A stretch of 64,000 nt of DNA. It comes from Palsa-504 sp963769715 (GTDB lineage: Bacteria > Actinomycetota > Actinomycetes > Streptosporangiales > Streptosporangiaceae). The stretch is from the NCBI GenBank assembly GCA_963769715.1, contig CAVYNE010000046.1:118883-182882 (forward strand), written 5' to 3'. Under the pieces are notes generated by a model. That model had not been told where the DNA came from. It did not search any database and saw only the letters and a program-made list of their open reading frames with translations. Positions 19,796 through 28,476 of this stretch are shown here, in pieces. Every line of letters begins with the position of its first letter. Position 1 is the stretch's first letter. The translations under genes and the position numbers were made by a program.

Positions 19796-20263
19796 TCATC
19801 CGGCCTGGCCGGGCGGCTGCCCGGGTACCGCGTCGGCGTCCTGGACGGGGATCCGGGTGCCGTCTGGCCCGGCCTCGCGGACCGGGACGCTGACCTCGAG
19901 GACTCCCTTGCCGTACCGGGCGGTGACGTCCGCGGCGTCGACCCTGGCGGGGAGCCTGACCGTACGGGCGAGCGATCCGTAGCGGAACTCCGAGCGACAC
20001 GGCCCGTTGTCCTGCTGGCGGCGCTCGGCGCGGATAGTCAGGATCCGGCCCTCGACGGTGACCTCGATGTCGTGCTCCGGGTCCAGGCCGGGCAGCTCAG
20101 CCCGGACCACATAGCGGTCATCCCGGATCCCTTCCTCGAGCCGGAACACCTGGCCCGTCCAGAACGGCGGCGGTCCTGACCACGGGGACTCCAGCCAGCC
20201 GGCCAGGTCCGGGAACACGGCGCGGAACCTCGCGGGCGCCTGAGGGCGCGACAGCTTAGCCAT
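19796..20263 (-). CDS. Hsp20 small heat-shock protein (internal start)
   Basis: Alternative or additional product of the frame above: ATG 20263 (MAKLSRPQAPARF) sits behind GGAGGG with good spacing and gives a 155-residue alpha-crystallin protein, the normal family length. The leader resembles that of the second Hsp20 gene at 22662 (shared CAGTGGAGGGACATCATGG-like block), including bases upstream of the start. This supports a genuine initiation site here. It is an ATP-independent holdase that binds unfolding proteins. Confidence 0.65.
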   Translation of the reverse strand: MAKLSRPQAPARFRAVFPDLAGWLESPWSGPPPFWTGQVFRLEEGIRDDRYVVRAELPGLDPEHDIEVTVEGRILTIRAERRQQDNGPCRSEFRYGSLARTVRLPARVDAADVTARYGKGVLEVSVPVREAGPDGTRIPVQDADAVPGQPPGQAG

Positions 20264-21910
20264 GATGTCCCTCCACTGCACGTACGACCATGTTATCTGT
20301 CCTGGCCCAGCTGGCCGCGCAGGCTGAGCCGGCGGCGCCGCCTTTACCCGCGGCTCCGCTCCGGCTGGCCGCACGGGCCCTGCCTGCCCCCGCGGCCTGG
20401 CTGGCGGCGCGGATCCGGCCTGCCCGCTGGCGGTGGCTGGCGGCGCGGATCCGGCGTCCCCGCTGGCGGTGGCTGGCAGCGCGGACCTGGCGTGCCCGCT
20501 GGCGGTCGCTGGCGCCGCGGACCCGGCCGGGGAAGCCGACCGGGCACACGCCGGCTGGGGCCGCGGCTGGGGCTGGGGCCGGGGCTGGGGCGCGGGGGCA
20601 GCCGTGTCCGCATACCCGGGCAGCGATCTGAGCACCTCAGCGCGGAAGGGCGCTTCGCATTCAAGCTGGCACAGCACGCCCAGGCCAGCTGCCAGTACCC
20701 GGTGGATGAGCAGGTAGGAGGGCGGCAGGTTGAGCCGCCGCAGCACGCTGGATGAACGCAAGGCTGATGCCTGCACTGTCTGGGCGCGCAGCCATTCGCG
20801 GCTGAACCTGAACGACTCCGCCCTGGACGGCTCGGCGAGCGGTGCCAGGACGGCGCGCAGCGCTGCCAGGTCAATGCTGACGCCGTCCCGGAGATAGCCG
20901 TGCGACCGGAATTCGTCCTCGAGCCTGGCGAGGTCGCCGCCGTCGTGCATGAGCCGCAGCACCCGGCCGAAGATGGGCGGGAAGCCGTCCGGCAGCCGGC
21001 TGACAGCGCCGAAGTCGAGCACGCCGAGCCGCCCGTCGGCGAGCAGCCGGAAGTTGCCCGGGTGCGGATCGGCGTGCAGGAGCCCGGCCCGCGCAGGACC
21101 CGAGAACAGGAAACGGATCATCATGATGCCCGCCCGGTCCCGCTGGGCGGCCGTGCCGCCGGCGATGACCGCGGCCAGCGGGATGCCGTCAAGCCACTCG
21201 CTGACCAGCACGTGGTCGCTGACGCAGACCACACCCGGGACGCAGACGCCCGGGTCGCCGGCGAAGGCGGCGGCGAACCCCTGCTGAGCGGCAGCTTCCA
21301 GCCGGTAATCGAGTTCCTCGGCCACCCGCTCCCGCAGCTCGGCGAGCAGCGGCCTGGCGTCCAGGCCAGGCATGAGCACGCCGAAAAGCCGGGCGCAGCG
21401 GCTCAGCTGGCTCAGATCGCTCATCAGCGCCCTGCCCGCGCCCGGGTACTGGATCTTGACCGCAACCCGGCGCCCGTCGTGCCAGACAGCCCGGTGCACC
21501 TGGCCGATGGAAGCCGCGGCCGCCGGCTGGTCACCGAACTCGGCGAAGCTGGCCCGCCACCGCTCGCCCATGTCACCCGCGAGCACCTCGTGAATAGTCC
21601 GGGCAGGCAACGGCGGCGCGGATTCCTGCAGCCTGGTCAGGGCAGCCCGGTACGGTCCGGCGACCTCCGGGGGCAGCGCGGCCTCGAATACCGACAGCGC
21701 CTGCCCGAACTTCATCGCGCCGCCCTTGAGCTCACCGAGGACCCTGAAGACCTGATCCGCCGTCCGCTGCTGGATTTCCCGGTCCACCAGCTCAGCCGGC
21801 CGGCCGCCCAGCCGCTTGCCGGTTCCCAGCGCGGTCCGGCCCGCGAACCCGGCCGGCAACCTGGCCAGCCTCGCCATCCGGGTAACACCATGGCGGGGCA
21901 GATCGCTCAT
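19796..21910 (-). CDS. ABC1/UbiB-type kinase-like protein with C-terminal Hsp20 domain
   Basis: Start taken as ATG 21910 (MSDLPRHG) behind GGAGAA; the frame is open to 22036. The N-terminal about 430 residues carry the ABC1/ADCK hallmarks in order: KGGAMKFGQ (the KxGQ motif), an Ala-rich loop AAAASIGQVHRA, VAVKIQYPG, EELDYRLEA, LLHADPHPGNF and LDFGAVSRL. A low-complexity Pro/Ala/Gly linker with 12-residue repeats follows, then an Hsp20 domain (DDRYVVRAELPGLD, then VRLPARVDAADVTARY, GVLEVSVPV). No stop separates them, so a kinase-chaperone fusion is possible. The Hsp20 part also has its own start and ribosome site (20263), so independent translation is equally plausible. ABC1 proteins act in quinone or lipid metabolism. 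Confidence 0.72.
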   Translation of the reverse strand: MSDLPRHGVTRMARLARLPAGFAGRTALGTGKRLGGRPAELVDREIQQRTADQVFRVLGELKGGAMKFGQALSVFEAALPPEVAGPYRAALTRLQESAPPLPARTIHEVLAGDMGERWRASFAEFGDQPAAAASIGQVHRAVWHDGRRVAVKIQYPGAGRALMSDLSQLSRCARLFGVLMPGLDARPLLAELRERVAEELDYRLEAAAQQGFAAAFAGDPGVCVPGVVCVSDHVLVSEWLDGIPLAAVIAGGTAAQRDRAGIMMIRFLFSGPARAGLLHADPHPGNFRLLADGRLGVLDFGAVSRLPDGFPPIFGRVLRLMHDGGDLARLEDEFRSHGYLRDGVSIDLAALRAVLAPLAEPSRAESFRFSREWLRAQTVQASALRSSSVLRRLNLPPSYLLIHRVLAAGLGVLCQLECEAPFRAEVLRSLPGYADTAAPAPQPRPQPQPRPQPACARSASPAGSAAPATASGHARSALPATASGDAGSAPPATASGQAGSAPPARPRGQAGPVRPAGAEPRVKAAPPAQPARPAGPGQITWSYVQWRDIMAKLSRPQAPARFRAVFPDLAGWLESPWSGPPPFWTGQVFRLEEGIRDDRYVVRAELPGLDPEHDIEVTVEGRILTIRAERRQQDNGPCRSEFRYGSLARTVRLPARVDAADVTARYGKGVLEVSVPVREAGPDGTRIPVQDADAVPGQPPGQAG
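20401..20527. repeat. 36-bp tandem repeat in kinase-Hsp20 linker
   Basis: Three copies of a 36-bp unit (starting 20401, 20437, 20473) and a partial fourth. On the minus strand they encode a 12-residue Ala/Gly/Ser/Pro repeat (ATASGQAGSAPP-like) linking the ABC1 and Hsp20 regions. The exact multiple of three keeps the frame open. Confidence 0.85.
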
Positions 21911-21928
21911 GATCCCATTCTCCGCCAT

Positions 21929-22661
21929 GCAGCCATCATGCACCACAGCGACCGAACGCACCGCAGTAACCGCCAGCCACACCGGACCCGCCGCCCGGCC
22001 CGCCGACACCGCCCGGCGCGCCATATCCGCCGCCACCCGGCGCCCCGATCACGAACAGGTCCCCGGCAGCCACCGCCACCGAACCGCATCTGCGCACCGG
22101 GGCACCAACCGCCGGGCCGGCGCTGGGACGCCGCCACGGATGCGTCAGCACACAGTAACGGAAAAGCTGGCCCGCGCGTCCGGCCGGTTCGCGTCGCGGC
22201 GACTTCTACCGCGGGCGTCGCGGCGACTTCTGCCGCGGGCGTCGCGTCGGTGTTCTCGATGGAGACCCGGGTGTCCTAGGTCAGGCCGGCGGCGGTGTAT
22301 CGGGTCCGGCGATGGGCCTGTCGGATCAGTGGGGTGAGGGAGGGCTGCCTGCCCGGCAGCCCGTCGCTTCCGCTGGTGCGCGCCGCACTGGTCCGCGCCT
22401 ACGCTGCGCTGCTCGCTGCCGTGCACCACTGAACGGCACCGGACTTACGCGTCGCCAGCCCGTCTCGGCGAGCAGGCATATGGTGAGCGGGCGCTACCGC
22501 TGTGCCGTCCGGCGCGGGGAACCGATCGTCGGGATGGTGGCCCCCGTCGGCTTGGCCATCACGTGGAACGCCAGCGGAGCCCTCGGCACGGCCAACACGG
22601 TCGGCGCGGCCAGCCGAAACCTGATCAGATAGCGTGGCGGCATGTGAAGTGGGAGGACATC
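21929..22661. other. no gene seen; divergent upstream region
   Basis: About 730 bp between the ABC1 gene and the second Hsp20 gene. Open frames here have no family resemblance and poor composition. A 24-bp unit (GCGTCGCGGCGACTTCT-type) occurs twice in tandem near 22193-22240. No HspR-type inverted repeat was recognised. Confidence 0.5.
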
Positions 22662-23096
22662 ATGGAAAAGCTGTTGCGCCCCGAGGTACCCGCGATGTTC
22701 CGCGCTCTGTTCCCGGGCCTGGTCGACTGGCTGGAGTCGCCATGGGCGGGCCCGCCGCAGTTCACGGCGGCCCGGAGTTTCCGGGTCGAGGAAGGGGCCC
22801 GGGACGACCGCTTCGTGATCCGGGCCGAGCTTCCCGGCCTGGACCCGGAGAAGGACATCGAGGTCACCGTCGAGGGCAGGACCCTGACAATCCGCGCCCA
22901 GCGCCGCCAGGAGGACAGCGGGCCTTATCGCTCGGAGTTCCGTTACGGCTCGCTCACCCGGCTGGTCAGGCTGCCCGCCAGGGTGGACGCCCAGGACGTC
23001 ACCGCCCGCTACGAGAGGGGAGTCCTCGAGGTCAGTGTCCCGCTGCGCGAGGTAAAGCCGGAAGGCATCCGGGTCGCGATTGAGGAAGCAGACTGA
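22662..23096 (+). CDS. Hsp20 small heat-shock protein, second copy
   Basis: 144 residues from ATG 22662 with GTGGGAGGAC upstream; the frame is open further 5' but homology begins here. The alpha-crystallin core is clear: DDRFVIRAELPGLDPEKD, EVTVEGRTLTIRAQRR, VRLPARVDAQDVTARY, GVLEVSVPL. It is about 70% identical by eye to the Hsp20 part at 19796-20263, including the N-terminal MEKLLRPEVPAMFRALFPGL, so the two are paralogues on opposite strands. The expected role is as a stress chaperone. Confidence 0.9.
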   Translation: MEKLLRPEVPAMFRALFPGLVDWLESPWAGPPQFTAARSFRVEEGARDDRFVIRAELPGLDPEKDIEVTVEGRTLTIRAQRRQEDSGPYRSEFRYGSLTRLVRLPARVDAQDVTARYERGVLEVSVPLREVKPEGIRVAIEEAD

Positions 23097-23272
23097 GCCC
23101 AGGCAGAAACCCCTGGGGACGGCAGGAACCGGCCGGTCGGACGCACGCCCGTACCTCAGGCTGCCCGGGCGCACTGGGTGGAGGTCTCGCTGCGCTGCCC
23201 GGGCCGCTGCATCGAACCTGCGGCCTGACCAAGCCGGATGAGTATCGGCACCCGCAGGATGCTACGGCAGGA

Positions 23273-23585
23273 TCAGTTCCGGGGCAGGAACCGCAGCCGC
23301 GCCGCCCGCGCGTCCCACGAGTAGATGACCGCCGTCCCGGCGATGACGTCATGCAGCGCCCGGCGCCGGTCCCCAGCAGGATGCCCACGAACCCCAGTCC
23401 CAGGAACAGGAAGCTCAGCGGGAGCGCCAGCGTGCGCACGACCGCGCGGCGCCCGCTTGCGTCGGTGCCGTCGTCTCGCACGACCCGCACGCCGAACAGC
23501 GCCACGCCGGCGGTCCGGCCGCTCGCGGCCCAGGAATAGGCGAAGTAGATGAATGCCCAGACCGCATAGGCGATGATCACCCATC
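23273..23585 (-). pseudogene. truncated, frameshifted RDD-family membrane protein
   Basis: Two frames join: AYAVWAFIYFAYSWAASGRT, VALFGVRVVRDDG and a transmembrane stretch FLFLGLGFVGILLG, then (after a one-base slip near 23365) RALHDVIAGTAVIY and the stop. This is the second half of an RDD protein (ALHDxxAGT is the family signature). The first transmembrane helix with the RDD motif is missing because the frame ends abruptly at 23585, where other sequence begins. Confidence 0.72.
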
Positions 23586-23762
23586 ATGGACTGGGTGGCC
23601 GACGTGTCATACAGAAAGGGGTCCCTCACGCTCTACCTGTGGGCCAAGTATGGCGGGCTCCGACTGGAGCGCCCTTCTCACGTCGCGGCCAGCCTGCGCG
23701 AGGCGATGGACGCGATCCTGCCTCTGCTGGACATCAGGCAAGACGGCGACCACCAAGATTAA
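23586..23762 (+). CDS. small hypothetical protein, 58 aa
   Basis: ATG 23586 to TAA 23762, reading MDWVADVSYRKGSLTLYLWA, then YGGLRLERPSHVAASLREAM. Amphipathic composition and codon use look real, but the ribosome site is weak and I do not recognise a family. It starts exactly where the RDD remnant ends, so it may itself be a fragment of a longer lost gene. Confidence 0.35.
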   Translation: MDWVADVSYRKGSLTLYLWAKYGGLRLERPSHVAASLREAMDAILPLLDIRQDGDHQD

Positions 23763-23878
23763 GCCTGCCACGTCGTCATCCTCTCCAGCCCATGACACGC
23801 ATCGGGTTCCCGTCGGCAACCAACTGACTTTTTACCTGCGCCTCGGTCCAGGGTCGGCCAGTAGCACGGACGTTGCAG

Positions 23879-24579
23879 ATGGAACGCCCCCGATTCTTCA
23901 CGCCGGATCTGCGCCAGTCGGCCTGGCACCTCGCTCGCAGCAGCACAAGCGAACTTCGCGGCCTGATGATCCAGGCATGTCACCGGCGCAGGTATACGGC
24001 GGGTACATGACAGGTCTATCATCCGCTCGGTTCAAGCCTGGCGCCAAAATTTCCTGCTCACTCTTTGGTGTAAACAGTCGGGCGTCGAGCATCCGTGGCC
24101 CGCGGCACAGTACGAGTTTTACCGGCCAAAGCAGTGGCTGGTCGCCATCGCACCTTATGTGCTCACTCTTAGCACTGTCCTCCGCGAGGTTATTCCTATC
24201 GCAAGTGCCGCTCTTGATATAGCGATACCCGAAAAGGACTACAAGAACATCAAGAAGGACTTGGATCTGATGGAGGCGCTGGTTAAAGACTTGCCGGCAA
24301 CACCAATGAAAAATTGGGTTCCAGGTCGATGGACAGCCCGACTACCACCTGCTGAGGGAGCAGAGCTGCGTGCTCTCAGGACACTGTTGTTTGAACTCGA
24401 TACATCAATGCTTTTTTGGCAGTTTGCGTAGGATTCTTGTAGCATCCGGAGACTATCTCTGGGTATGTCCCGAGCACTACAAGACCTATGACCCAGGCTT
24501 GCCGGTCTTGCCTTGGCCATTGAGGGGAGGGAACTCCGGCACGGTTTCGGGGGTTATGCTTCTGATGCAACCCTGGTAG
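23879..24579 (+). pseudogene. C-terminal remnant, ROCO/COR-like
   Basis: Three frames give successive protein-like pieces: RQSAWHLARSSTSELRGLM, then (about 23970 onward) TLWCKQSGVEHPWPAAQYEF with QWLVAIAPYVLTLSTVLREV, then LRRILVASGDYLWVCPEHY. The last two resemble the C-termini of actinomycete leucine-rich-repeat/ROCO-type proteins (WLV..APYL..L...L, LRRV.TP.G.YLWLC..H). The match is from memory and moderate. GC is clearly lower than in neighbouring genes. At least two frameshifts and no N-terminal part make it non-functional. Confidence 0.4.
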
Positions 24580-24928
24580 TTGTGGCTTGCTGTGATGGTG
24601 TACGCCAGTTCGAGTTCATCGCAGCTTACTCTCGCCTTGGAGTTATGTTGTAAAGACTGGATAGATATGGCCTGGGCCAACGCGGCGCTAGCCGTAGCTC
24701 GCATGCCTGGCTAGTTGGTGGTCCCCTGCCAGACCTCCTCATTCCCTGACCGGCGCCAAACAAGTCTAGTGCGGCTTAATTCGGCAACGCGAATTGCACA
24801 GAATCGCGCATAATCTGGTCATGTATTACAGTTGCTGTTTTCCGGTCTGTGATCGTGCTGCAGCTCAGCGTGGCTCGGTGGTAAGGCGTGACGGTTACGT
24901 GGTGTCACCTCCTTCCGGTCGTCGGGGG
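24580..24928. other. no gene seen; low-GC intergenic
   Basis: About 350 bp of lower-GC sequence with no credible frame. A 27-bp motif at 24765-24791 recurs with 4 mismatches at 28105-28131. Confidence 0.5.
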
Positions 24929-25450
24929 TCAGGTGGCGAGGGCTGCCAGGCGGGTGCTGTAGTGGTGCCAGCGGGCGCGGGCCTGATGCCGTCTGCGCCA
25001 TGCTGACCAGCGGAGCGGGAATGCGAGGCGGGCGAGGCTGATGAGGCCGGCTTTCCAGTCACGGGCGAGGCGCTCGATGCGTGCGGTCTCGGCGGCGGAC
25101 AGCGCAATCGGGGGGATGCCGGGCGGGCAGGGCTGGCCGCCGCGGGCGGGCAGCGGCGCGGTTCCGGTGTAGAACAGCAGGTCAGCGGCGCTGGCGGCGG
25201 GCTCGCTGACGGCGGCCGGGGCGTTGCGGGCGGCGGGCGGTGCCGCGGGCAGGACGTCAGCGTCGGCGAGCGCGGCCTGGACGGCGGCGGTCCGCAGCTG
25301 GGCGAGAGCGGTCAGGGCGGTGTGCCGGCAGATCGCGTCCCAGGTCCTGGCCTGGCACTGATCCCAGCCGAGGGTGTCCTTCCCCGTCTTGAATGTTATT
25401 TCTACGGCCTGCCACCTGCGGCCTGCGATGGTGATGAAGTAGGTCATGGT
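24929..25450 (-). pseudogene. C-terminal remnant of an IS701-like transposase
   Basis: Reads YFITIAGRRWQAVEITFKTG, then DTLGWDQCQARTWDAICRHT, and ends LRWSAWRRRHQARARWHHYS. In IS701/IS4-type actinomycete transposases the catalytic Glu helix reads RRWxVEExFQxxKxxxGLDxxQVR; here the pattern is kept but altered (AVEITFKTGK). The N-terminal two thirds, with the first catalytic Asp residues, are absent. Inactive. Confidence 0.65.
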
Positions 25451-25542
25451 CGCGGGCTGGGTCGGCAGAGGTCTCCGGCGCTCAAGGGTGGGTCCCGGAG
25501 ATCCTTTCTGCGAAGCGGTTAGAGCCTGACGATGACAAGAAC

Positions 25543-25580
25543 AACCCCCGACCACATAACTAGAGGTTGGGGGCGGTTTT
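25543..25580 (-). terminator. hairpin beyond the truncated tRNA-Tyr copy
   Basis: Inverted repeat AACCCCCGACC / GGTTGGGGGCGGTT around a short loop, directly 3' (minus sense) of the tRNA-Tyr fragment, with A/T runs on both sides. It is the position of a tRNA terminator and probably belonged to the original chromosomal tRNA-Tyr gene. Confidence 0.55.
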
Positions 25581-25644
25581 CGCAGGTGGTGGCAGGTGTT
25601 GGGTTCGAACCAACGTAGGCTGAGCCGACGGTTTTACAGACCGC
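25576..25644 (-). repeat. truncated tRNA-Tyr 3' end (att-like direct repeat, left copy)
   Basis: 69 bp identical to 58188-58256. It holds the CCA end, the T arm, the variable arm and the GTA anticodon loop of tRNA-Tyr but lacks the 5' acceptor strand and D arm. It is in the same orientation as the intact gene. It cannot be a functional tRNA; it is the kind of duplicate left when an element integrates into a tRNA 3' end. Confidence 0.85.
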
Positions 25645-25871
25645 CACGGCTCAAGCTGGTCCTTGCTGTCTGACCTGCGGTGACGTTTGTAGCCTCGATT
25701 GACGGCTGCGCTGCATCCCACGTATGTCCCACGCGATGAGGATTGGGCTCAGTCGTTAGACTATCAGCTTGGGAATCTGTGCAATCTGGGCCTTCTACAT
25801 GGCCTGACCTGTGGAATGAGCTGTCCGTAAATGACCGTGAGAGATCGCTCGGCGCCGGGGTTAATGGCCCG

Positions 25872-26378
25872 CTAATGGCCCTGCGTTCCGGGTCGCCGAT
25901 CTCTCCGGGCCTGGAATTCCTTCCACTCCCGAGCGCCGCCCGGCGGCGTGCTCTTGAGGAACACGATGATCACCAGGACGACCGCAACCGCCGCGGCGTC
26001 CAGGACCTTGCCTGCCAGGACCAGATACACGGCACCGGCGATAGCCACCACCGCCACCGCGTGGCCCTCGGACGAGGCGGGAGAGTGGCCGTGCCCCCCG
26101 CGCGCGGGGCCATACCATGCTTTCCTTCCCAGCAACGGTGGCCTTGGCCGCATGGTAATCGGCTCCGGCGATCGCTTCCGCAAACGCTGCGCGAGCAGGT
26201 AAACGAGGCCTCCGATGGGGCTGGTACCTACAATGAGAACGGCCCAGACGAACCTGGGCACGAAATGCGCAGTGTCGGCTGTCCCAAGGCGTAGTAGGCA
26301 GAAGACGTCGAAGACAACCACGAGCAGGACGCCGAGCAAGATCGCAATCAGCACGACCGATGCCGAAAGTCCTTCCAT
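25872..26378 (-). CDS. PLDc_N-type small membrane protein
   Basis: About 168 residues from ATG 26378 (MEGLSASVVLIAILLG). Two N-terminal transmembrane helices enclose FVPRFVWAVLIVGTSPIGG, followed by LVYLLAQR, the signature of the phospholipase-D/cardiolipin-synthase N-terminal (PLDc_N) domain. Two more helices follow (VVAIAGAVYLVLAG, AVAVVLVIIVFL). No catalytic HKD motif is present, so it is a membrane anchor-type protein, not an enzyme. Function unknown. Confidence 0.65.
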   Translation of the reverse strand: MEGLSASVVLIAILLGVLLVVVFDVFCLLRLGTADTAHFVPRFVWAVLIVGTSPIGGLVYLLAQRLRKRSPEPITMRPRPPLLGRKAWYGPARGGHGHSPASSEGHAVAVVAIAGAVYLVLAGKVLDAAAVAVVLVIIVFLKSTPPGGAREWKEFQARRDRRPGTQGH

Positions 26379-27150
26379 GTCCCGAACGTTACACCGTCCA
26401 CAGCCGACTGGGGTCATGCCAATGCTGCTGGCTCCCGGTGCTCGTCCGGGGTTCCCAGCGACCTACGCATTACGAGAGTGTTCCCATGCGTTGCTCACGG
26501 GTTCAAAGTCCGCGCCAGCTTCATGTTTGCGGGTTGCTGCTGGTGGCGATCGCTGGCTGTTGATGGCTATTCGGGGCATCTCGGGGGCACGCGCCCGTGG
26601 TGCGTAGGCCAAGTTCTTGGCGGGGCTGCGCCGACGAACGACCGTCCGTTTTTCAGGCCGGACATATTCCCAGTTGGTGTGAATCGTGCGAGAGTTATGC
26701 GCTGTCGCCGGTCGCTGATGACAGCGGTTGGCTGCTGCTGTTGCTGTCACCGTTGCTGTCAGCCGCTGGTCCTGTTCCACTTCCGCAGTCTCCCGACCGA
26801 TGACAGCGTGACGCCCTGGTCCTCGTCGCCATCTCCCGGCCTGTTTCCGGCAAGCTCGCCGCGCCCTGACCTGTCCCAGGCCCCTCCCCCGAACCCGATA
26901 GCTGCCGAACCTGACGGCAGGCGGGTTCTGTCAGGGGGCGGCGTAGCCGATCACGCAGTGACGCCGCAGGCGCCCTTGACAGGTTCCGGCTGTCGTGAAC
27001 ACTCCTAAGGCGGGTTCGGGGGAGGGCACCCACACTTCCACCCGCATGCCACTCCCGCCGGGAATGGGGAGTCCCATTGCACCTGCCTCGGCGTCGTCGC
27101 GGACCAGGTGGTCACCGTCGGACCCGGGTAGGAGGTGTCCCGGTGCAGGT
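26379..27150. other. no supported gene
   Basis: About 770 bp. Open frames exist on both strands but none has a family resemblance, good start or coding-like composition. Nothing else recognised. Confidence 0.5.
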
Positions 27151-27822
27151 CTACCCCGCCTGGTGATCAATGGACACGGGCGGCAGGTCTTTCACCTGGT
27201 GTTTGGTGAGGCTGAGATGGATCAGGAGAGTCCCGATCTTCGTCACGGCGCCGATCGGGATAGCCACTTCCTTGCGGCCCCGCATGTGCCCCGCCTGGAG
27301 GAGCACGTGGGTGACCTGGTGGCCGCCAGGTTCCACGATCACCCCCCGGACCTGCCCGATCTCATCGTCGGTCGCGCAGACGGTCAGTTCGCGGCGTATG
27401 TCTACCGCGCCGGGCGGGACGTAATCGACGGTGACCAGCTGCGGGGCTTCCGGGTTCGCCCCGGCCGGGGACTGCATAACAACAACCCCATCCGCAAGCC
27501 TCCATCCGCGGAACGTCCGAGTCACCTGGTTAGAGGTGTCGCCTGGGTGCCCGTGCCCGGTGGGGTCGAGGTCCGGCACGCTCTCGGTCTCCTGGGCGAG
27601 CCGGAGCGCCTGGAACTCGGCTAGGGTGCAGCCAAGCCGGATCTGGCCCGTCGTAGCGTCTACCAGGTCGACGGGAACAAGCCGCCCTGGGCCATGCTGG
27701 TGCTCGGGGTCGACTGCGAGATGAGTGACCTCCCGGGTGACCGGGTTGACGATTATGCGGCTTACCTGACCGCAGGCTCCATCGGTGCAGCTGGCGTCGG
27801 CGCCGATCCTGAACGGCATCAT
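27151..27822 (-). CDS. PRC-barrel domain protein
   Basis: Start ATG 27822 behind a perfect AGGAGG (27828-27835 region). About 223 residues with two PRC-barrel-like halves: MPFRIGADASCTDGACGQVS, then IIVNPVTREVTHLAVDP near the N-terminus; and ELTVCATDDEIGQVRGVIVE, then GGHQVTHVLLQAG, KEVAIPIGAV in the C-terminal half. PRC-barrels are small beta domains used in RNA processing, photosynthetic centres and stress proteins. No membrane segment. The likely role is stress-associated, but the target is unknown. Confidence 0.75.
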   Translation of the reverse strand: MMPFRIGADASCTDGACGQVSRIIVNPVTREVTHLAVDPEHQHGPGRLVPVDLVDATTGQIRLGCTLAEFQALRLAQETESVPDLDPTGHGHPGDTSNQVTRTFRGWRLADGVVVMQSPAGANPEAPQLVTVDYVPPGAVDIRRELTVCATDDEIGQVRGVIVEPGGHQVTHVLLQAGHMRGRKEVAIPIGAVTKIGTLLIHLSLTKHQVKDLPPVSIDHQAG

Positions 27823-28476
27823 CTGCGCCACCTCCTGGTTTTCCCTGGACCTTGGCAAGCCCTGCCAGCAGCGGCGCCTCGAACTCCCGGGCCGAGGACC
27901 GCCGCGCCTGGCCGAGCATTCGCTAGGCCAATGGTAACCGTTCAGACGGCCACGCTGCGTAGCAATATGCGCGCCGGCGAACCGGTTAGATCAGCGTGAC
28001 CGCCAAGGCTGGGACGGCGCGGGCGCGCCGGGCGGGGCCTCCTCAAGGCCAGAGCCCGGCGCGGGGAGCGCCGGACGCGGTGCCGGGCAGCGGCGCCGCC
28101 TTGATCTAGTACGGCGTAATTCGGCAGCGCAGCGGACAAGCCAAGCAGACCGCCAGATCACGTCCCGAAGTCAGGTCGCGGTGCCCACTGCCAGCGCTGC
28201 GGCAGGCCTGACCTGGGCACGACCGTCCGTCAGCGTCGCTGGCGTCCGCTGCTGGCGATGGCGATCGTTACTCACTGACACGAAATTGGGTCCTTTGCGG
28301 GCGCACGGCAGTTGCCCCTGGCCGGTGAGGTGGCGGGCCTGCGTGGTGCCCGGCTGGTGTCGGGGATGGTTCCCGGCGGCGGCCGGCATGGTTATGAGCT
28401 GTCCGGCGGGCAGCGTGCTGCGGACGGGGCTGGGCGGCTCCTGGGGCGGGGTCTGGCGTTCGGGTGGTCGTCGCGG
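27823..28476. other. no supported gene
   Basis: About 650 bp between the PRC-barrel start and the end of the IS110 transposase. It contains a 27-bp motif at 28105-28131 shared with 24765-24791. It probably includes the 3' flank of the IS110 element, but I cannot define its end. Confidence 0.45.

Noticed and set aside
20900..22279. 459-codon plus frame opposite the ABC1 gene
   Set aside because: Antisense shadow; ABC1 motifs are on the minus strand.
23032..23272. Coding extension of the RDD remnant
   Set aside because: That frame continues past the true RDD stop only because of the frameshift; it is antisense to the Hsp20 end.
25576..25644. A second tRNA-Tyr gene
   Set aside because: Only the 3' part is present; no 5' acceptor strand or D arm.
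26478..27008. 176-codon plus-strand frame
   Set aside because: Mixed composition, no SD, no family; overlaps other weak frames on both strands.
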